DNA of 64,000 nt from Saccharothrix carnea (GTDB taxonomy: Bacteria > Actinomycetota > Actinomycetes > Mycobacteriales > Pseudonocardiaceae). Below are positions 54,826 through 63,605 of this stretch, piece after piece. Made by a program: the position numbers and the translations under genes. Location: positions 62,001 to 126,000 of the forward strand of contig NZ_PYAX01000006.1 in assembly GCF_003014735.1 (NCBI RefSeq), in the 5' to 3' direction. Numbering within the stretch: the first letter of the stretch is position 1; the number at the start of each line of letters is the position of its first letter. The notes under the pieces were generated by a model, which made no database searches, had not been told where the DNA came from, and was given only the letters and a program-made list of their open reading frames with translations.

Positions 54826-55337
54826 CGCAGGAGCAGGGGCTCGCGACCGAACAGCGGCTCGCGGCGGCCGAAGGCCTGACCGAAGTGCTGGCCCGGACCA
54901 CCGGCAGCGCCGAGCACCCGACCCGCCTGGCCCGCGCCACCGCGACCGCGACGGGTGAGCTGAAGGCGCTCGACCTGCACCCGAACGCGTTGGCGCAGGG
55001 TCCGGACGCGGTCGGCAGGCTGGTCGTGGAGACGGCGCAGCTGGCGACGGACGCGGCCGTGCAGAAGAGCTACAACGAGCTGGCCAAGTCGTTGGGCGAC
55101 GGCCTGGCCATGGCGGTGGAGGCGTTCGCCGGGCCGCCGCCCTTCAAGGCCGCACAGGACGCGCAGGCGCCTCAGGCCCTGGTCACGGCCCCGGTGGAAG
55201 CGCCGAGGGAGGCGCCGGGGACGCACCGGCCGCCCTGGGCGGACCAGGTGAAGGGCCGCGCCGCGGCTCGTCCCCGACCCGAGGAAACGGACGAGGACGA
55301 CTACTTCGCGGACCCTTTCCGTGGTCAACGGCAGTAG
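54822..55337 (+). CDS. YbaB/EbfC-family protein 2
   Basis: Protein of 171 residues with the same fold (ATATGELKALDLHPNALAQ strand pair, then VGRLVVETAQLATDAAVQKSYNEL helix) and a disordered Pro/Ala- and acid-rich tail. GTG start overlapping the first copy by four bases. Two adjacent YbaB copies may form a heterodimeric chaperone; inference from pairing. Confidence 0.73.
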   Translation: MTQEQGLATEQRLAAAEGLTEVLARTTGSAEHPTRLARATATATGELKALDLHPNALAQGPDAVGRLVVETAQLATDAAVQKSYNELAKSLGDGLAMAVEAFAGPPPFKAAQDAQAPQALVTAPVEAPREAPGTHRPPWADQVKGRAAARPRPEETDEDDYFADPFRGQRQ

Positions 55338-55401
55338 CGCGTGATCGACCCCGTACTCTTGCCCCGCATCGCAAAGGGGCATGGCGTGACCGGGAGGTCG
55401 G

Positions 55402-56616
55402 ATGGCACAGGACATCGTCCCGATCGAGCTGGGGCTCACCCAGGGTGATGTGGTCACCCTGTGGGCCCCGCGCTGGCGGGAAGAGGGCGAGGAGTGGGAA
55501 GCCTTCCTCGGCCACGAGGAGGACCTGTACGCGTTCCCCGATGCCGCGCACTTGGCGGCGTTCGTGCGCAAGACCGAAGAGCACGACCTGACCGACCACC
55601 CGGCGTGGCACGTGGTGCCCGCGCTGTCGGTCGGTGAGCTGTCGCCGGACGACAACCACCAGTTCGACCTGGTCGGCGTGCCCGAGCTGGTCGCCGAGGA
55701 GCCCGACACGTGGGTCATCGGCGAGCTGGCCGACGTGATCTCGATCGTGCGGTCGCTGGCGGACGTCTGCGAGCTGGAGAAGGTCCACGAGATCCTGGAC
55801 TCGGCGGAGGGCTTCGCGCTGCTGCCGCAGGGCACGCTGCCGTTCACCGGCCGCGAGGGTCAGGCGCTGTGGACCGAGATCTCCCAGGTCGTCGCGGAGA
55901 AGTGGGACGAGGTGCTGGACGCGATCGACGAGGTCGTGACCACGCCGGAGGTCGACGAGACCGCGCTCAAGGCCGCGCAGGACGAGCTGGCCGAGTTCGA
56001 GGAGGCCAACGCCGCCGCGGCGGCATCGGCCTCGGAGGACGAGGACGACGAGGACGGCGACGAGCCGGTCGGCTTCTGGGGTGAGGTCGGCATCGACCCG
56101 ATCAAGATCATCAGTGGCGCGGGCGAGTACTACACGCTGCGCTGCTACCTCGACGACCAGCCGGTGTTCCTCGGTCGCAAGGGCAAGATCGACGTGTTCA
56201 CGTCGCCGCGCGCGTTGGCCCGGTTCATCGTCGAGGCCGACGACAACGACCTGGCCGAGGTGTCGACCTGGGGCGAGCTGGTCACCAAGGCGACCGGCGG
56301 CGACCTGGAGGTCGAGGTCGACCCGGACAACGTCTACGTGCTCACCGGCCTGGACGAGGACATCGCCGACGGCCCCGACGCCATCGACCCCACCCAGCTC
56401 GACCTCGTGGTCGAACTGCTGGAGGACACCGGCGAGTGGGCCAACGACGACACCGTGAAGGTGGCGCTGAACCAGTCCGAGCGGCTGGGGTGGCTGGTGT
56501 CGTACGTGCTCAAGCCGGACCCGACGCGGCTGGCGCCCAGCGCGCCGTTCGACGACGAGCAGGTGGCGTGGCGGACGCTGGTGGCGGCGTTCGAGGACCG
56601 GCTCAAGGTGCACTAG
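55402..56616 (+). CDS. Conserved protein similar to M. tuberculosis Rv3311
   Basis: Acidic cytosolic protein of 404 residues with an internal duplication: YAFPDAAHLAAFVR near 50 and VFTSPRALARFIVEADDNDLAEV near 262 mark two copies of one domain. Between them lies an acidic linker (EDEDDEDGDE). It resembles Rv3311, which lies in the same place between upp/deoD and add in M. tuberculosis; this is from memory of length, context and general character, not alignment. ATG start. No enzymatic motif recognised. Confidence 0.72.
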   Translation: MAQDIVPIELGLTQGDVVTLWAPRWREEGEEWEAFLGHEEDLYAFPDAAHLAAFVRKTEEHDLTDHPAWHVVPALSVGELSPDDNHQFDLVGVPELVAEEPDTWVIGELADVISIVRSLADVCELEKVHEILDSAEGFALLPQGTLPFTGREGQALWTEISQVVAEKWDEVLDAIDEVVTTPEVDETALKAAQDELAEFEEANAAAAASASEDEDDEDGDEPVGFWGEVGIDPIKIISGAGEYYTLRCYLDDQPVFLGRKGKIDVFTSPRALARFIVEADDNDLAEVSTWGELVTKATGGDLEVEVDPDNVYVLTGLDEDIADGPDAIDPTQLDLVVELLEDTGEWANDDTVKVALNQSERLGWLVSYVLKPDPTRLAPSAPFDDEQVAWRTLVAAFEDRLKVH

Positions 56617-56645
56617 GCACTCGGCCCTGCGGGGTCGTGCGGAGC

Positions 56646-56687
56646 AGCAGAGGTCGCGGGCAGCCATCGGAGCCCGCGACCTCTGCT
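56646..56687. terminator. Strong bidirectional terminator
   Basis: A perfect 16-bp stem (56646-56661 with 56672-56687) and a 10-base loop, followed by TT on the forward strand. It lies between two convergent genes (Rv3311-like and add). Confidence 0.85.
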
Positions 56688-56704
56688 TTGTGCGGTCGCG
56701 GTCG

Positions 56705-57775
56705 TTACTGCGGCTGGCCGAGGGCGGCGTAGGCCGGCTCGATGACGTCCTGGATGAGCGCGCGGCGCTCCTCGTGCGAGATGAAGGCGCCCTTCGCGGC
56801 GTTGACGGTGAACTTGCGCAGGTCGTCCCAGCCGAAGCCGAAGTTCTCGACCACGGTGGCGAACTCGCCGGTCATCGACACCATGCTCATCAGCCGGTTG
56901 TCGGTGTTCACGGTGACCCGGAAGCCGAGGTCGGCCATCCGCTTGATCGGGTGGTCGGCCAGCGACGCCACCGCGCCGGTGTGCACGTTCGACGTCGGGC
57001 ACATCTCCAGCGCGATGCGCCGGTCGCGCACGTACGCGGCGAGCGGCCCGACCTGGTCGTCCTTGATGTCCTCGGCCAGCCGCACGCCGTGGCCCAGCCG
57101 CTCCGCGCCCGCGAGCTGCACGGCCTCCCACGCCGACTCGGCGCCCGCGGCCTCGGCGGCGTGGATGGTGAAGTGCGCGTTCTGCTGCCGCAGGTACTCG
57201 AACGCGGACAGCTCCTTGCTGGGCGGGAACCCGGCCTCGGGCCCGGCGATGTCGAAGCCGACCACGCCCGACTCCCGGTAGCGGACGACGAGGTCGGCGA
57301 TGCGCTGCCAGCCGTCGTTCTGGCGCATCGCGCACAGCAGCGTGCCGACCTTGATGCGGCCGCCGGACGCCGCCTCGCCCTGCCGGAAGCCCTCCTGCAC
57401 CGCCTCGACGGCCTGCTCCATGGCCAGGCCCTGGTCGGTGAACAGCTCGGGCGCGTAGCGGATCTCCGCGTACACGACGCCGTCCGCGGCCAGGTCCTGC
57501 ACGGCTTCGGCAGCGACCCGCACCAGCGCGGCCTCGTCCTGCATGACGCCGCACGTGTGCGCGAAGCCCTCCAGGTAGCGGACCAGCGAGCCGGAGTTGG
57601 CGTTGTCGCGGAACCACTCGCCGAGCGCGACCGGGTCGGTGGTGGGCAGGCCCTGGTGGCCGCAGGCGTCGGCGAGCTCGATCACGGTCTGAGGGCGGAG
57701 GCCACCGTCGAGGTGGTCGTGCAGGAGGACCTTCGGCGCGCGGCGAAGGTTCTCCTCGGTAAGCGGGGTGGACAT
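56705..57775 (-). CDS. add: Adenosine deaminase
   Basis: Zn-dependent deamination of (deoxy)adenosine to (deoxy)inosine, feeding DeoD. Protein of 356 residues: HxH metal motif in LLHDHLDGGLRP near residue 18, GFDIAGPEAGFP, HAAEAAGAESAW with the metal His and catalytic Glu near 204, MCPTSNVHTGAV and VTVNTDNRLMS with the metal Asp. ATG at 57775. Its neighbourhood with deoA and cdd matches M. tuberculosis Rv3313c-Rv3315c, here separated by a coiled-coil gene. Confidence 0.95.
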   Translation of the reverse strand: MSTPLTEENLRRAPKVLLHDHLDGGLRPQTVIELADACGHQGLPTTDPVALGEWFRDNANSGSLVRYLEGFAHTCGVMQDEAALVRVAAEAVQDLAADGVVYAEIRYAPELFTDQGLAMEQAVEAVQEGFRQGEAASGGRIKVGTLLCAMRQNDGWQRIADLVVRYRESGVVGFDIAGPEAGFPPSKELSAFEYLRQQNAHFTIHAAEAAGAESAWEAVQLAGAERLGHGVRLAEDIKDDQVGPLAAYVRDRRIALEMCPTSNVHTGAVASLADHPIKRMADLGFRVTVNTDNRLMSMVSMTGEFATVVENFGFGWDDLRKFTVNAAKGAFISHEERRALIQDVIEPAYAALGQPQ

Positions 57776-58159
57776 GGCGGTCACCGTATACCGGTGACAC
57801 GCCGTGTCGTTCCCACCTGCGATGATCATGACGCGGTACGATCATCCCCGGGTCACCGGGTGTGTTCAGAACCACTCGGTCGGGTGTCGCAATCGCCCCA
57901 CTGAAGCCGTTGTGCACTCGTGATGCAGAACTTTGCGCTACTGGTAGCCCGGCTTTAGTCACTCACACGGCGGATGCTCACGCGGAGCAGTCACAGGCGC
58001 GCTGCCGGTTACCTTGAGGTAGGGTCGGCGGCGGTCACTCCAACGGAGTACACGCAAGGTCGATCCAGGCGGTTCCGGTCGGGGGGCGCTACTGCCCACC
58101 GGCCCAACCTGGTTAGGCTCCCGGAGGTCTCCCCTCCCCTGGACGAAGGCACCCGAGCC
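57776..58159. other. 384-bp divergent region between add and the coiled-coil gene
   Basis: No gene is visible. It must hold the promoters of both neighbours. A TATACG element lies about 15 bases before the add start. A 7-bp inverted repeat, GATGATC at 57821-57827 and GATCATC at 57840-57846, sits about 50 bases upstream of add and could be an operator. TTAGGCT at 58112-58118 is a -10 candidate for the forward gene. These are sequence resemblances only. Confidence 0.4.
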
Positions 58160-59392
58160 GTGAACGAGAACAGCAACTCCACGATGTCCTTCGATCGGAT
58201 GCGCAACATGCTCACGCGCGCCGCGGAGATCCGTGAGAGCGAACAGCAGCAGATCTTCGACGCACTGGACGAGATCCACGCGCGGATGTCCCCGCTCGAA
58301 TCGCTGGGTTCCGTTCGCAAGCGCCTGTCCGAGCTGCCCGACCGGACCGAGGTCAGCGTGCTGGCCGAGCGGCTGGACGAGGCGCTGTCCAGGCTGGAGG
58401 CGCAGGACAACGCGGTGCAGAGCATCGGGCGGGCCGTCGAAGGCCTGGTCGACAAGCTCGCCAAGCCGTTCGCGCAGCTCGACGGTCGGCTCGACGGGGT
58501 GGCGGGCCGGTTCGAGGGCGTCGCCGGGCGGATGGACGGCCTGGAGGACAAGCTCTCCCACATCCACAAGCGCATCGACGACCTCGACGGCCACCTGGAC
58601 AAGCAGGACGGCAAGGTCGACCAGGTGCCGGCCGCGGTGACCGGGCCGCTGCGGGAGCGGATCGAGGCGCTGGAGGCCGCGCTGCGCGGTCGGCTGGACG
58701 AGGTCGACGAGGGCGTGCACGAGCACCTCGACGGCACGCGCGAGGCGTTGCAGCGGTCGGTCACGGAGTCCGCGAACGGCTTGAACGTGCGGCTGGACGA
58801 GACGCGCGACAACATCAACAGCACGCGCGACGGGCTGCACGCGGGGATCAACGAGACGCGCGAGACGTTGACGTCGTCGTTGGCGGACACGCGCAGCACG
58901 TTGACGGGCAAGCTGGACGAGGCGCGCGAGGCGCTGCACGCGGCGTTGGACGAGACCCGCGACCAGGTCGACTCGACCGACCGGTTGGAGGCGCTGGCGC
59001 AGCGCCTGGAGCAGGTGACGTCGCGGCTGGACACCATGGCGACCCGGCTCGACTCGGTGGAGGACGACTTCGCGGCCCGGCTCGGCGAGCTGTCGGGTGT
59101 CGTGGAGCAGGGCATCGCCAAGGTCGAGGGCACGCTGTCGACGCGGCCGGACGCGGATTCGCTGGCCGGGTTGGTGCGCAAGAGCAACCAGGAGTCGGAG
59201 CTGCGCATCGGTGGTCAGCTGGACGAGGCGATGGCCACGTTCGCCGAGCTGATCCTGGGCGGGGGTTCGCCCACGCCGCCTCCACCGCCCACCGCGTTGC
59301 CGAGGCCGCAGCGGCGGACCCGGAAGAACGGGCCCAAGCCGGGTGACAACCGGAACGTGGACGACGACGACCTGACGGCCGAGGGCGCCTGA
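58160..59392 (+). CDS. Coiled-coil protein with hendecad repeats, unknown
   Basis: Protein of 410 residues, almost all helix with heptad-like Leu spacing to about 355. At about residues 218-272 there are five consecutive 11-residue repeats (NINSTRDGLHA, GINETRETLTS, SLADTRSTLTG, KLDEAREALHA, ALDETRDQVDS), the hendecad pattern of amphipathic lipid-binding or right-handed coils. The C terminus is a Pro-rich then Lys/Arg- and Asp-rich tail (RRTRKNGPKPG). GTG at 58160 begins the helix-forming part. Followed by an intrinsic terminator. Could be a cytoskeletal or envelope scaffold; function unknown. Confidence 0.72.
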   Translation: MNENSNSTMSFDRMRNMLTRAAEIRESEQQQIFDALDEIHARMSPLESLGSVRKRLSELPDRTEVSVLAERLDEALSRLEAQDNAVQSIGRAVEGLVDKLAKPFAQLDGRLDGVAGRFEGVAGRMDGLEDKLSHIHKRIDDLDGHLDKQDGKVDQVPAAVTGPLRERIEALEAALRGRLDEVDEGVHEHLDGTREALQRSVTESANGLNVRLDETRDNINSTRDGLHAGINETRETLTSSLADTRSTLTGKLDEAREALHAALDETRDQVDSTDRLEALAQRLEQVTSRLDTMATRLDSVEDDFAARLGELSGVVEQGIAKVEGTLSTRPDADSLAGLVRKSNQESELRIGGQLDEAMATFAELILGGGSPTPPPPPTALPRPQRRTRKNGPKPGDNRNVDDDDLTAEGA

Positions 59393-59407
59393 TCGCTGGT
59401 AGGTCCG

Positions 59408-59441
59408 AAAAGCCCGGTCCGCTTGTGCGGGCCGGGTTTTT
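59408..59441 (+). terminator. Intrinsic (rho-independent) terminator
   Basis: A 10-bp GC stem (59413-59422 with 59427-59436, one G-T pair), TTGT loop, preceded by AAAAG and followed by five T. The only classical stem plus U-tract terminator noted in the window. Confidence 0.88.
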
Positions 59442-59469
59442 CGGTGCACGGGCCTTCTCGGTGCCGCCC

Positions 59470-59619
59470 TCAGTTCTTCCCGGCCGCCCTGCGACGAGAG
59501 CTGATGGTCGCCTTCACGTTCGGGGCCGCGCGCGAGGTCCGTCCGCGGACCGCAGCAACCTTCGCCTTGGTGCTGGGCGAGGGCTTCTTCTTCGCCGGAA
59601 GTGGCTCGGCGGACTGCTG
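59470..59619 (-). other. Lys/Arg-rich in-frame extension after the deoA stop
   Basis: Directly after the deoA TGA, in the same frame, 49 sense codons run to another TGA (59470-59472). They read like a basic tail (PAKKKPSPSTKAK, SSRRRAAGKN) with mostly G or C in third positions. No start codon or ribosome binding site precedes it. It may be readthrough sequence, the remains of another gene's C terminus, or chance in GC-rich DNA. Confidence 0.3.
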
Positions 59620-60894
59620 TCAGCCGCGGATGGTGTCGAGGATCAGTGGGGTGATCGGGGGTGGGGTGTCGCCGATTTCGTAGCCGTTGGTGAGCGATTG
59701 CAGGGCTGCGGGGATGGCGTCCGGTGTGTCGGTGTGCAGTTCCAGCAGTGGTTGGTCCTTGGTGACGCGGTCGCCCGGTTTGGCCAGGCAGAGGATGCCG
59801 GCGGCCGGTTGGACCGGGTCTTCCTTGCGGGCGCGGCCGGCGCCCAGGCGCCAGGCGGCGACGCCCACGGCGTAGGCGTCGAGGGTGGTCAGGTAGCCGT
59901 CGGCGGGGGCGGTGACGAGGTGTTTGTGCTTGGCGGTGGGGAGGGTGGCGTCCGGGTCGCCGCCTTGGGCGCGGATCATCCTGGCCCAGGTTTCGTAGGC
60001 CTCACCGGAGGCGAGGACGTCGCGGGGGGATGCGGTGATGCCCGCGCGGGACAGCATTTCGTCGGCCAGGGCGATGGTCAGGTCGATGACGTCCCGCGGG
60101 CCCCCGCCGCGAAGGACTTCGACGGATTCGGCGACCTCGACGGCGTTGCCCACGGCGTTGCCCAGGGGGACGGACATGTCGGTGAGCAGCGCCGAGACGC
60201 GCAGGCCGTGGTCGGTGCCGATGGAGACCAGGGCGGTGGCCAGGGCGCGGGCCTGGTCGGGGGACTTCATGAACGCGCCCGAGCCGAACTTGACGTCCAG
60301 GACGAGGGCCTCGGCGCCCTCGGCGATCTTCTTGGACATGATCGACGAGGCGATCAGCGGGATCGACTCGACGGTGGCGGTCACGTCGCGCAGCGCGTAG
60401 AGCTTCTTGTCGGCGGGGGCGAGGCCGGTGGTGGCGGCGCAGATGACGGCACCCACCGAGCGCAGTTGGGCCACGACCTCGTCCACGGAGAGCTGGGCGC
60501 GCCAGCCGGGGATGGACTCCAGCTTGTCCAGGGTGCCGCCGGTGTGGCCCAGACCGCGGCCCGAGAGTTGGGGTACGGCGGCACCGCAGGCGGCGACGAG
60601 GGGTGCGAGCGGGAGGGTGATCTTGTCGCCGACGCCGCCGGTGGAGTGCTTGTCGACGGTGGGCCGGCCCACGTCCAGGGTCAGCTTCTCGCCGGAGTCG
60701 ACCATGGCCTTGGTCCAGCGGGCGGTCTCGGTGGAGTCCATGCCGTTGAGGAAGATGGCCATGGCCAGCGCCGACATCTGCTCGTCGGCCACGACGCCGT
60801 TGGTGTAGGCGTCGACGACCCAGTCGATCTGGTCGTCGGTCAGGCGGTGGCCGTCGCGCTTGGTCCGGATCACGTCCACTGCGGTGTGGGTCAT
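59620..60894 (-). CDS. deoA: Thymidine phosphorylase
   Basis: Phosphorolysis of thymidine and deoxyuridine to base plus deoxyribose 1-phosphate. Protein of 424 residues: DKHSTGGVGDKITLPLAPLVAA near residue 81, SGRGLGHTGGTLDKLESIPG near 108, and ALVLDVKFGSGAFMK near 185, all hallmarks of nucleoside phosphorylase class II. ATG at 60894 overlaps the cdd stop (ATGA). Last gene of the transporter-cdd-deoA operon. Confidence 0.95.
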   Translation of the reverse strand: MTHTAVDVIRTKRDGHRLTDDQIDWVVDAYTNGVVADEQMSALAMAIFLNGMDSTETARWTKAMVDSGEKLTLDVGRPTVDKHSTGGVGDKITLPLAPLVAACGAAVPQLSGRGLGHTGGTLDKLESIPGWRAQLSVDEVVAQLRSVGAVICAATTGLAPADKKLYALRDVTATVESIPLIASSIMSKKIAEGAEALVLDVKFGSGAFMKSPDQARALATALVSIGTDHGLRVSALLTDMSVPLGNAVGNAVEVAESVEVLRGGGPRDVIDLTIALADEMLSRAGITASPRDVLASGEAYETWARMIRAQGGDPDATLPTAKHKHLVTAPADGYLTTLDAYAVGVAAWRLGAGRARKEDPVQPAAGILCLAKPGDRVTKDQPLLELHTDTPDAIPAALQSLTNGYEIGDTPPPITPLILDTIRG

Positions 60895-61280
60895 GGCAGG
60901 TCCTCCGGGCCGAAGGCGTCCGGCAGGACCCTGCTCATCGGCAGGATGCCGGACGGGGTGTCGATCAGGCACGGTGCGCCGCCGAGTTCGTAGATCACCT
61001 GGCGGCACCGGCCGCACGGCATCAGCAGCTCACCCGTGCCGCTGCGGCAGGCCAGGGCGACGAGCCTGCCGCCGCCGGTGAGCACGAACTGGCCGGCGAG
61101 CGTGCACTCGGCGCACAGGCCGACGCCGTAGGCGGCGTTCTCCACGTTGCAGCCGACGACGATCCGGCCGTCGTCGCACAGCGCCGCCGCCCCCACCTGA
61201 AGTCCCGAGTAGGGGCAGTAGGCGGACTGGGCGGCCTCGACGGCGCGGGTCCGCAGGAGGTCCCAGTCGACGTCAACCAC
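60891..61280 (-). CDS. cdd: Cytidine deaminase
   Basis: Zn-dependent deamination of (deoxy)cytidine to (deoxy)uridine. Protein of 129 residues, the tetrameric type: CNVENAAYGVGLCAE with the catalytic Cys/Glu near 44-58, and MPCGRCRQVIYE near 88-100 supplying the other two Cys ligands. GTG start overlaps the upstream permease by eight bases and the stop overlaps deoA, so uptake and catabolism are translated together. Confidence 0.95.
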   Translation of the reverse strand: MVDVDWDLLRTRAVEAAQSAYCPYSGLQVGAAALCDDGRIVVGCNVENAAYGVGLCAECTLAGQFVLTGGGRLVALACRSGTGELLMPCGRCRQVIYELGGAPCLIDTPSGILPMSRVLPDAFGPEDLP

Positions 61281-62538
61281 GGCGGTACACCACGCCGTCC
61301 GCCGCGGGCATGCGCAATCGCTGGGACGCGACCGCGAGGACGATCAGGGTGACCAGGTGCGGCGCGTACGTCGTCAACTCGCTGGGCACCTCGTCCACCG
61401 AGTAGTACACCGCGTACAGCAGGCCGGCGGCCAGGATGCCGAACGCGGCGGCGAACCAGCGGCGGCGGACGAGCTGCCAGATCACGATGACCACGAGCAG
61501 CAGGACGGCGCCGTAGATCAGGGCGAGGAACGTCTTGCCGCCCGAGCGCAGTTGCAGGCCGTCCGCGTAGCCGAACAGGGCCGCGCCGCCCAGGAGACCG
61601 CCGGGGCGCCAGTTGCCGAAGATCATGGCGGCGAGGCCGATGAAGCCGCGGCCGTTCGTCTGGCCTTCCAGGTAGCCGGGCTGGCCGGGGTTGAGCACCA
61701 GGGCCGCGCCGCCGATGCCGGCCAGCGCGCCGGAGCCGATCACGGCGACGTACTTGTACCAGTAGACGTTGACGCCGAGGGATTCGGCGGCGACGGGGTT
61801 CTCGCCGCACGACCGCAGGCGCAGGCCGAACCGGGTGCGCCAGAGCACCAGGTAGCTGCCGATCACCAGCAGGATCGCCAGCATGGTGAGCGGCGAGACG
61901 CCGGTGACCAGGCCGCGCAGGATGCCGGCGACGTCGGACAGGCCCACTCGTTGCTGTGCTTCGAGTTCGCCCAGCCAGTCGGAGAGCCCGGAGGCCGAGT
62001 ACGTGTCGAACTTCGGCACCGCGGGTGATTCGCGGGGGTTGTTCGACAGCGGGAAGAAGATCAGCGTGGACAGGTACTTGGTCAGGCCGGCGCCGAGCAG
62101 GTTGATCGCCACGCCGGACACGATGTGGTTCACGCCGAACGTCACGGTGGCGATGGCGTGCAAGAGGCCGCCCAGGGCACCGAACACGGCCGCCGCGACG
62201 AGTGCCGCCCACGGGCCCCACTGGTAGCCGGCCCAGGCCGCGCCCCACGTGCCCATGATCATCATGCCTTCGAGGCCGATGTTCACCACGCCCGCGCGTT
62301 CCGCCCAGAGGCCGCCGAGAGCGGCCAGGAGGATCGGCAGCGCGAGCCGCACGGCGGTCTGGATGGTGCCGGTGGACGTCAGCTGCGGCACGTCGGTCAG
62401 GTAGGACGTGGTCGACAGCAGCACGACCGCGCCCGCCACGCCGAGGGCACCGACGGCCCAACCGGGGATCCGACGCGCCTTGCGCGGCGGCGGAACGGTG
62501 GAGGGAGCCTCGGACGGGTTCATCAAAGAAGTGCTCAT
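61273..62538 (-). CDS. Nucleoside-type ABC transporter permease 2
   Basis: Permease of 421 residues with about nine membrane helices, of the BPD_transp_2 family (NupP/YufQ-like): AERAGVVNIGLEGMMIMG and LRSCGENPVAAESLGVNV, both typical of nucleoside importers. ATG at 62538 overlaps permease 1 (ATGA); the longer open frame upstream is a shadow of permease 1. Coupled to cdd, which supports a nucleoside substrate. Confidence 0.88.
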   Translation of the reverse strand: MSTSLMNPSEAPSTVPPPRKARRIPGWAVGALGVAGAVVLLSTTSYLTDVPQLTSTGTIQTAVRLALPILLAALGGLWAERAGVVNIGLEGMMIMGTWGAAWAGYQWGPWAALVAAAVFGALGGLLHAIATVTFGVNHIVSGVAINLLGAGLTKYLSTLIFFPLSNNPRESPAVPKFDTYSASGLSDWLGELEAQQRVGLSDVAGILRGLVTGVSPLTMLAILLVIGSYLVLWRTRFGLRLRSCGENPVAAESLGVNVYWYKYVAVIGSGALAGIGGAALVLNPGQPGYLEGQTNGRGFIGLAAMIFGNWRPGGLLGGAALFGYADGLQLRSGGKTFLALIYGAVLLLVVIVIWQLVRRRWFAAAFGILAAGLLYAVYYSVDEVPSELTTYAPHLVTLIVLAVASQRLRMPAADGVVYRRG

Positions 62539-63605
62539 GCCGCATCCACCGTTCCGAGCTGCCGGCCGACCTGCCGCTGTTGAGCGGCCAGTTCGAACCG
62601 GCGGACCACCTCGTAGGCCACGACGACCGACAGCACGATCGCGCCCTGCATGATCGTCACGATCTCCCGGGGCACGCCGACGTTGTCCAGCGCGAGACCC
62701 GACTTGTCCAAGAACGCCCACAGCAGCGCGCCGAACGCGATGCCGCCCGGGTGGTTGCGCCCGAGCAGCGCGATCGCGATGCCGGAGAACCCGATGCCCG
62801 CCGGGAAGTTCAGGTTGTAGGTGTGGTCGCGGCCCAGGATCTCCGGCATGGAGACCAGGCCCGCGATGCCGCCCGAGAGCAGCATGGCGATCAGCACCAT
62901 CTTCTTGGCGTTCACGCCACCCGCGGCGGCGGCCGTGGACGACTCGCCGGACGCCCGCAGCTCGAAGCCGAACCGGGTGCGGTTCATCATCACCCAGTAG
63001 CCGATGCCCAGCAGGGCGGCCAGGAACACCAGGCCGAACACCGTGCCGGACGAGCCGAACGGGATGCCGGGCACCCAGCCGCTCTCCGGGATCTCCGGGG
63101 TGCGGATGTTGTTGCCGCGCAGCTCGCCGAACACGTCCGCGCCGATCAGGTACGCGGCCAGGCCGAGCGCCAGGCCGTTCATCATGATCGTGGAGATGAC
63201 CTCGTTGACGCCGCGCGTCACCTTGAGGATCGCCGGGATCGCGGCCCACAGCGCGCCCGCGACGGCGGCGGTCAGGATGATCACCAGGGCGTGGATGCCG
63301 GGCGGCAGTGCGATCGAGCCGCCGACCACGGCCGCGACGACCGCCGCGACCCGGTACTGGCCCTCGACGCCGATGTTGAACAGGTTCATCTGGAACCCGA
63401 TCGCCACCGCCAGCGCCGCGATGTAGTAGGTGCCGGTGCTGTTGATGATGTCCACCGCGGTGGTGCCCTCACCGACCTGCGCGAACATCACCCCGAACGC
63501 CTGCAGCGGGTTCGCGCCGGACACCACCAGCGCGATACCGCACAGCAGGGCGGAGAACAGGATCGCCAGCACGGGCGGCAGCAGTTTGCCGCGCAAGATT
63601 CCCAT
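62535..63605 (-). CDS. Nucleoside-type ABC transporter permease 1
   Basis: Permease of 356 residues, same BPD_transp_2 family (YufP/NupP-like): VAIGFQMNLFNIGVEGQYRV and FELRASGESSTAAAAGGVNAKK are the equivalents of the motifs in permease 2. About ten membrane helices. ATG overlaps the ATPase stop by one base. Confidence 0.88.
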   Translation of the reverse strand: MGILRGKLLPPVLAILFSALLCGIALVVSGANPLQAFGVMFAQVGEGTTAVDIINSTGTYYIAALAVAIGFQMNLFNIGVEGQYRVAAVVAAVVGGSIALPPGIHALVIILTAAVAGALWAAIPAILKVTRGVNEVISTIMMNGLALGLAAYLIGADVFGELRGNNIRTPEIPESGWVPGIPFGSSGTVFGLVFLAALLGIGYWVMMNRTRFGFELRASGESSTAAAAGGVNAKKMVLIAMLLSGGIAGLVSMPEILGRDHTYNLNFPAGIGFSGIAIALLGRNHPGGIAFGALLWAFLDKSGLALDNVGVPREIVTIMQGAIVLSVVVAYEVVRRFELAAQQRQVGRQLGTVDAA

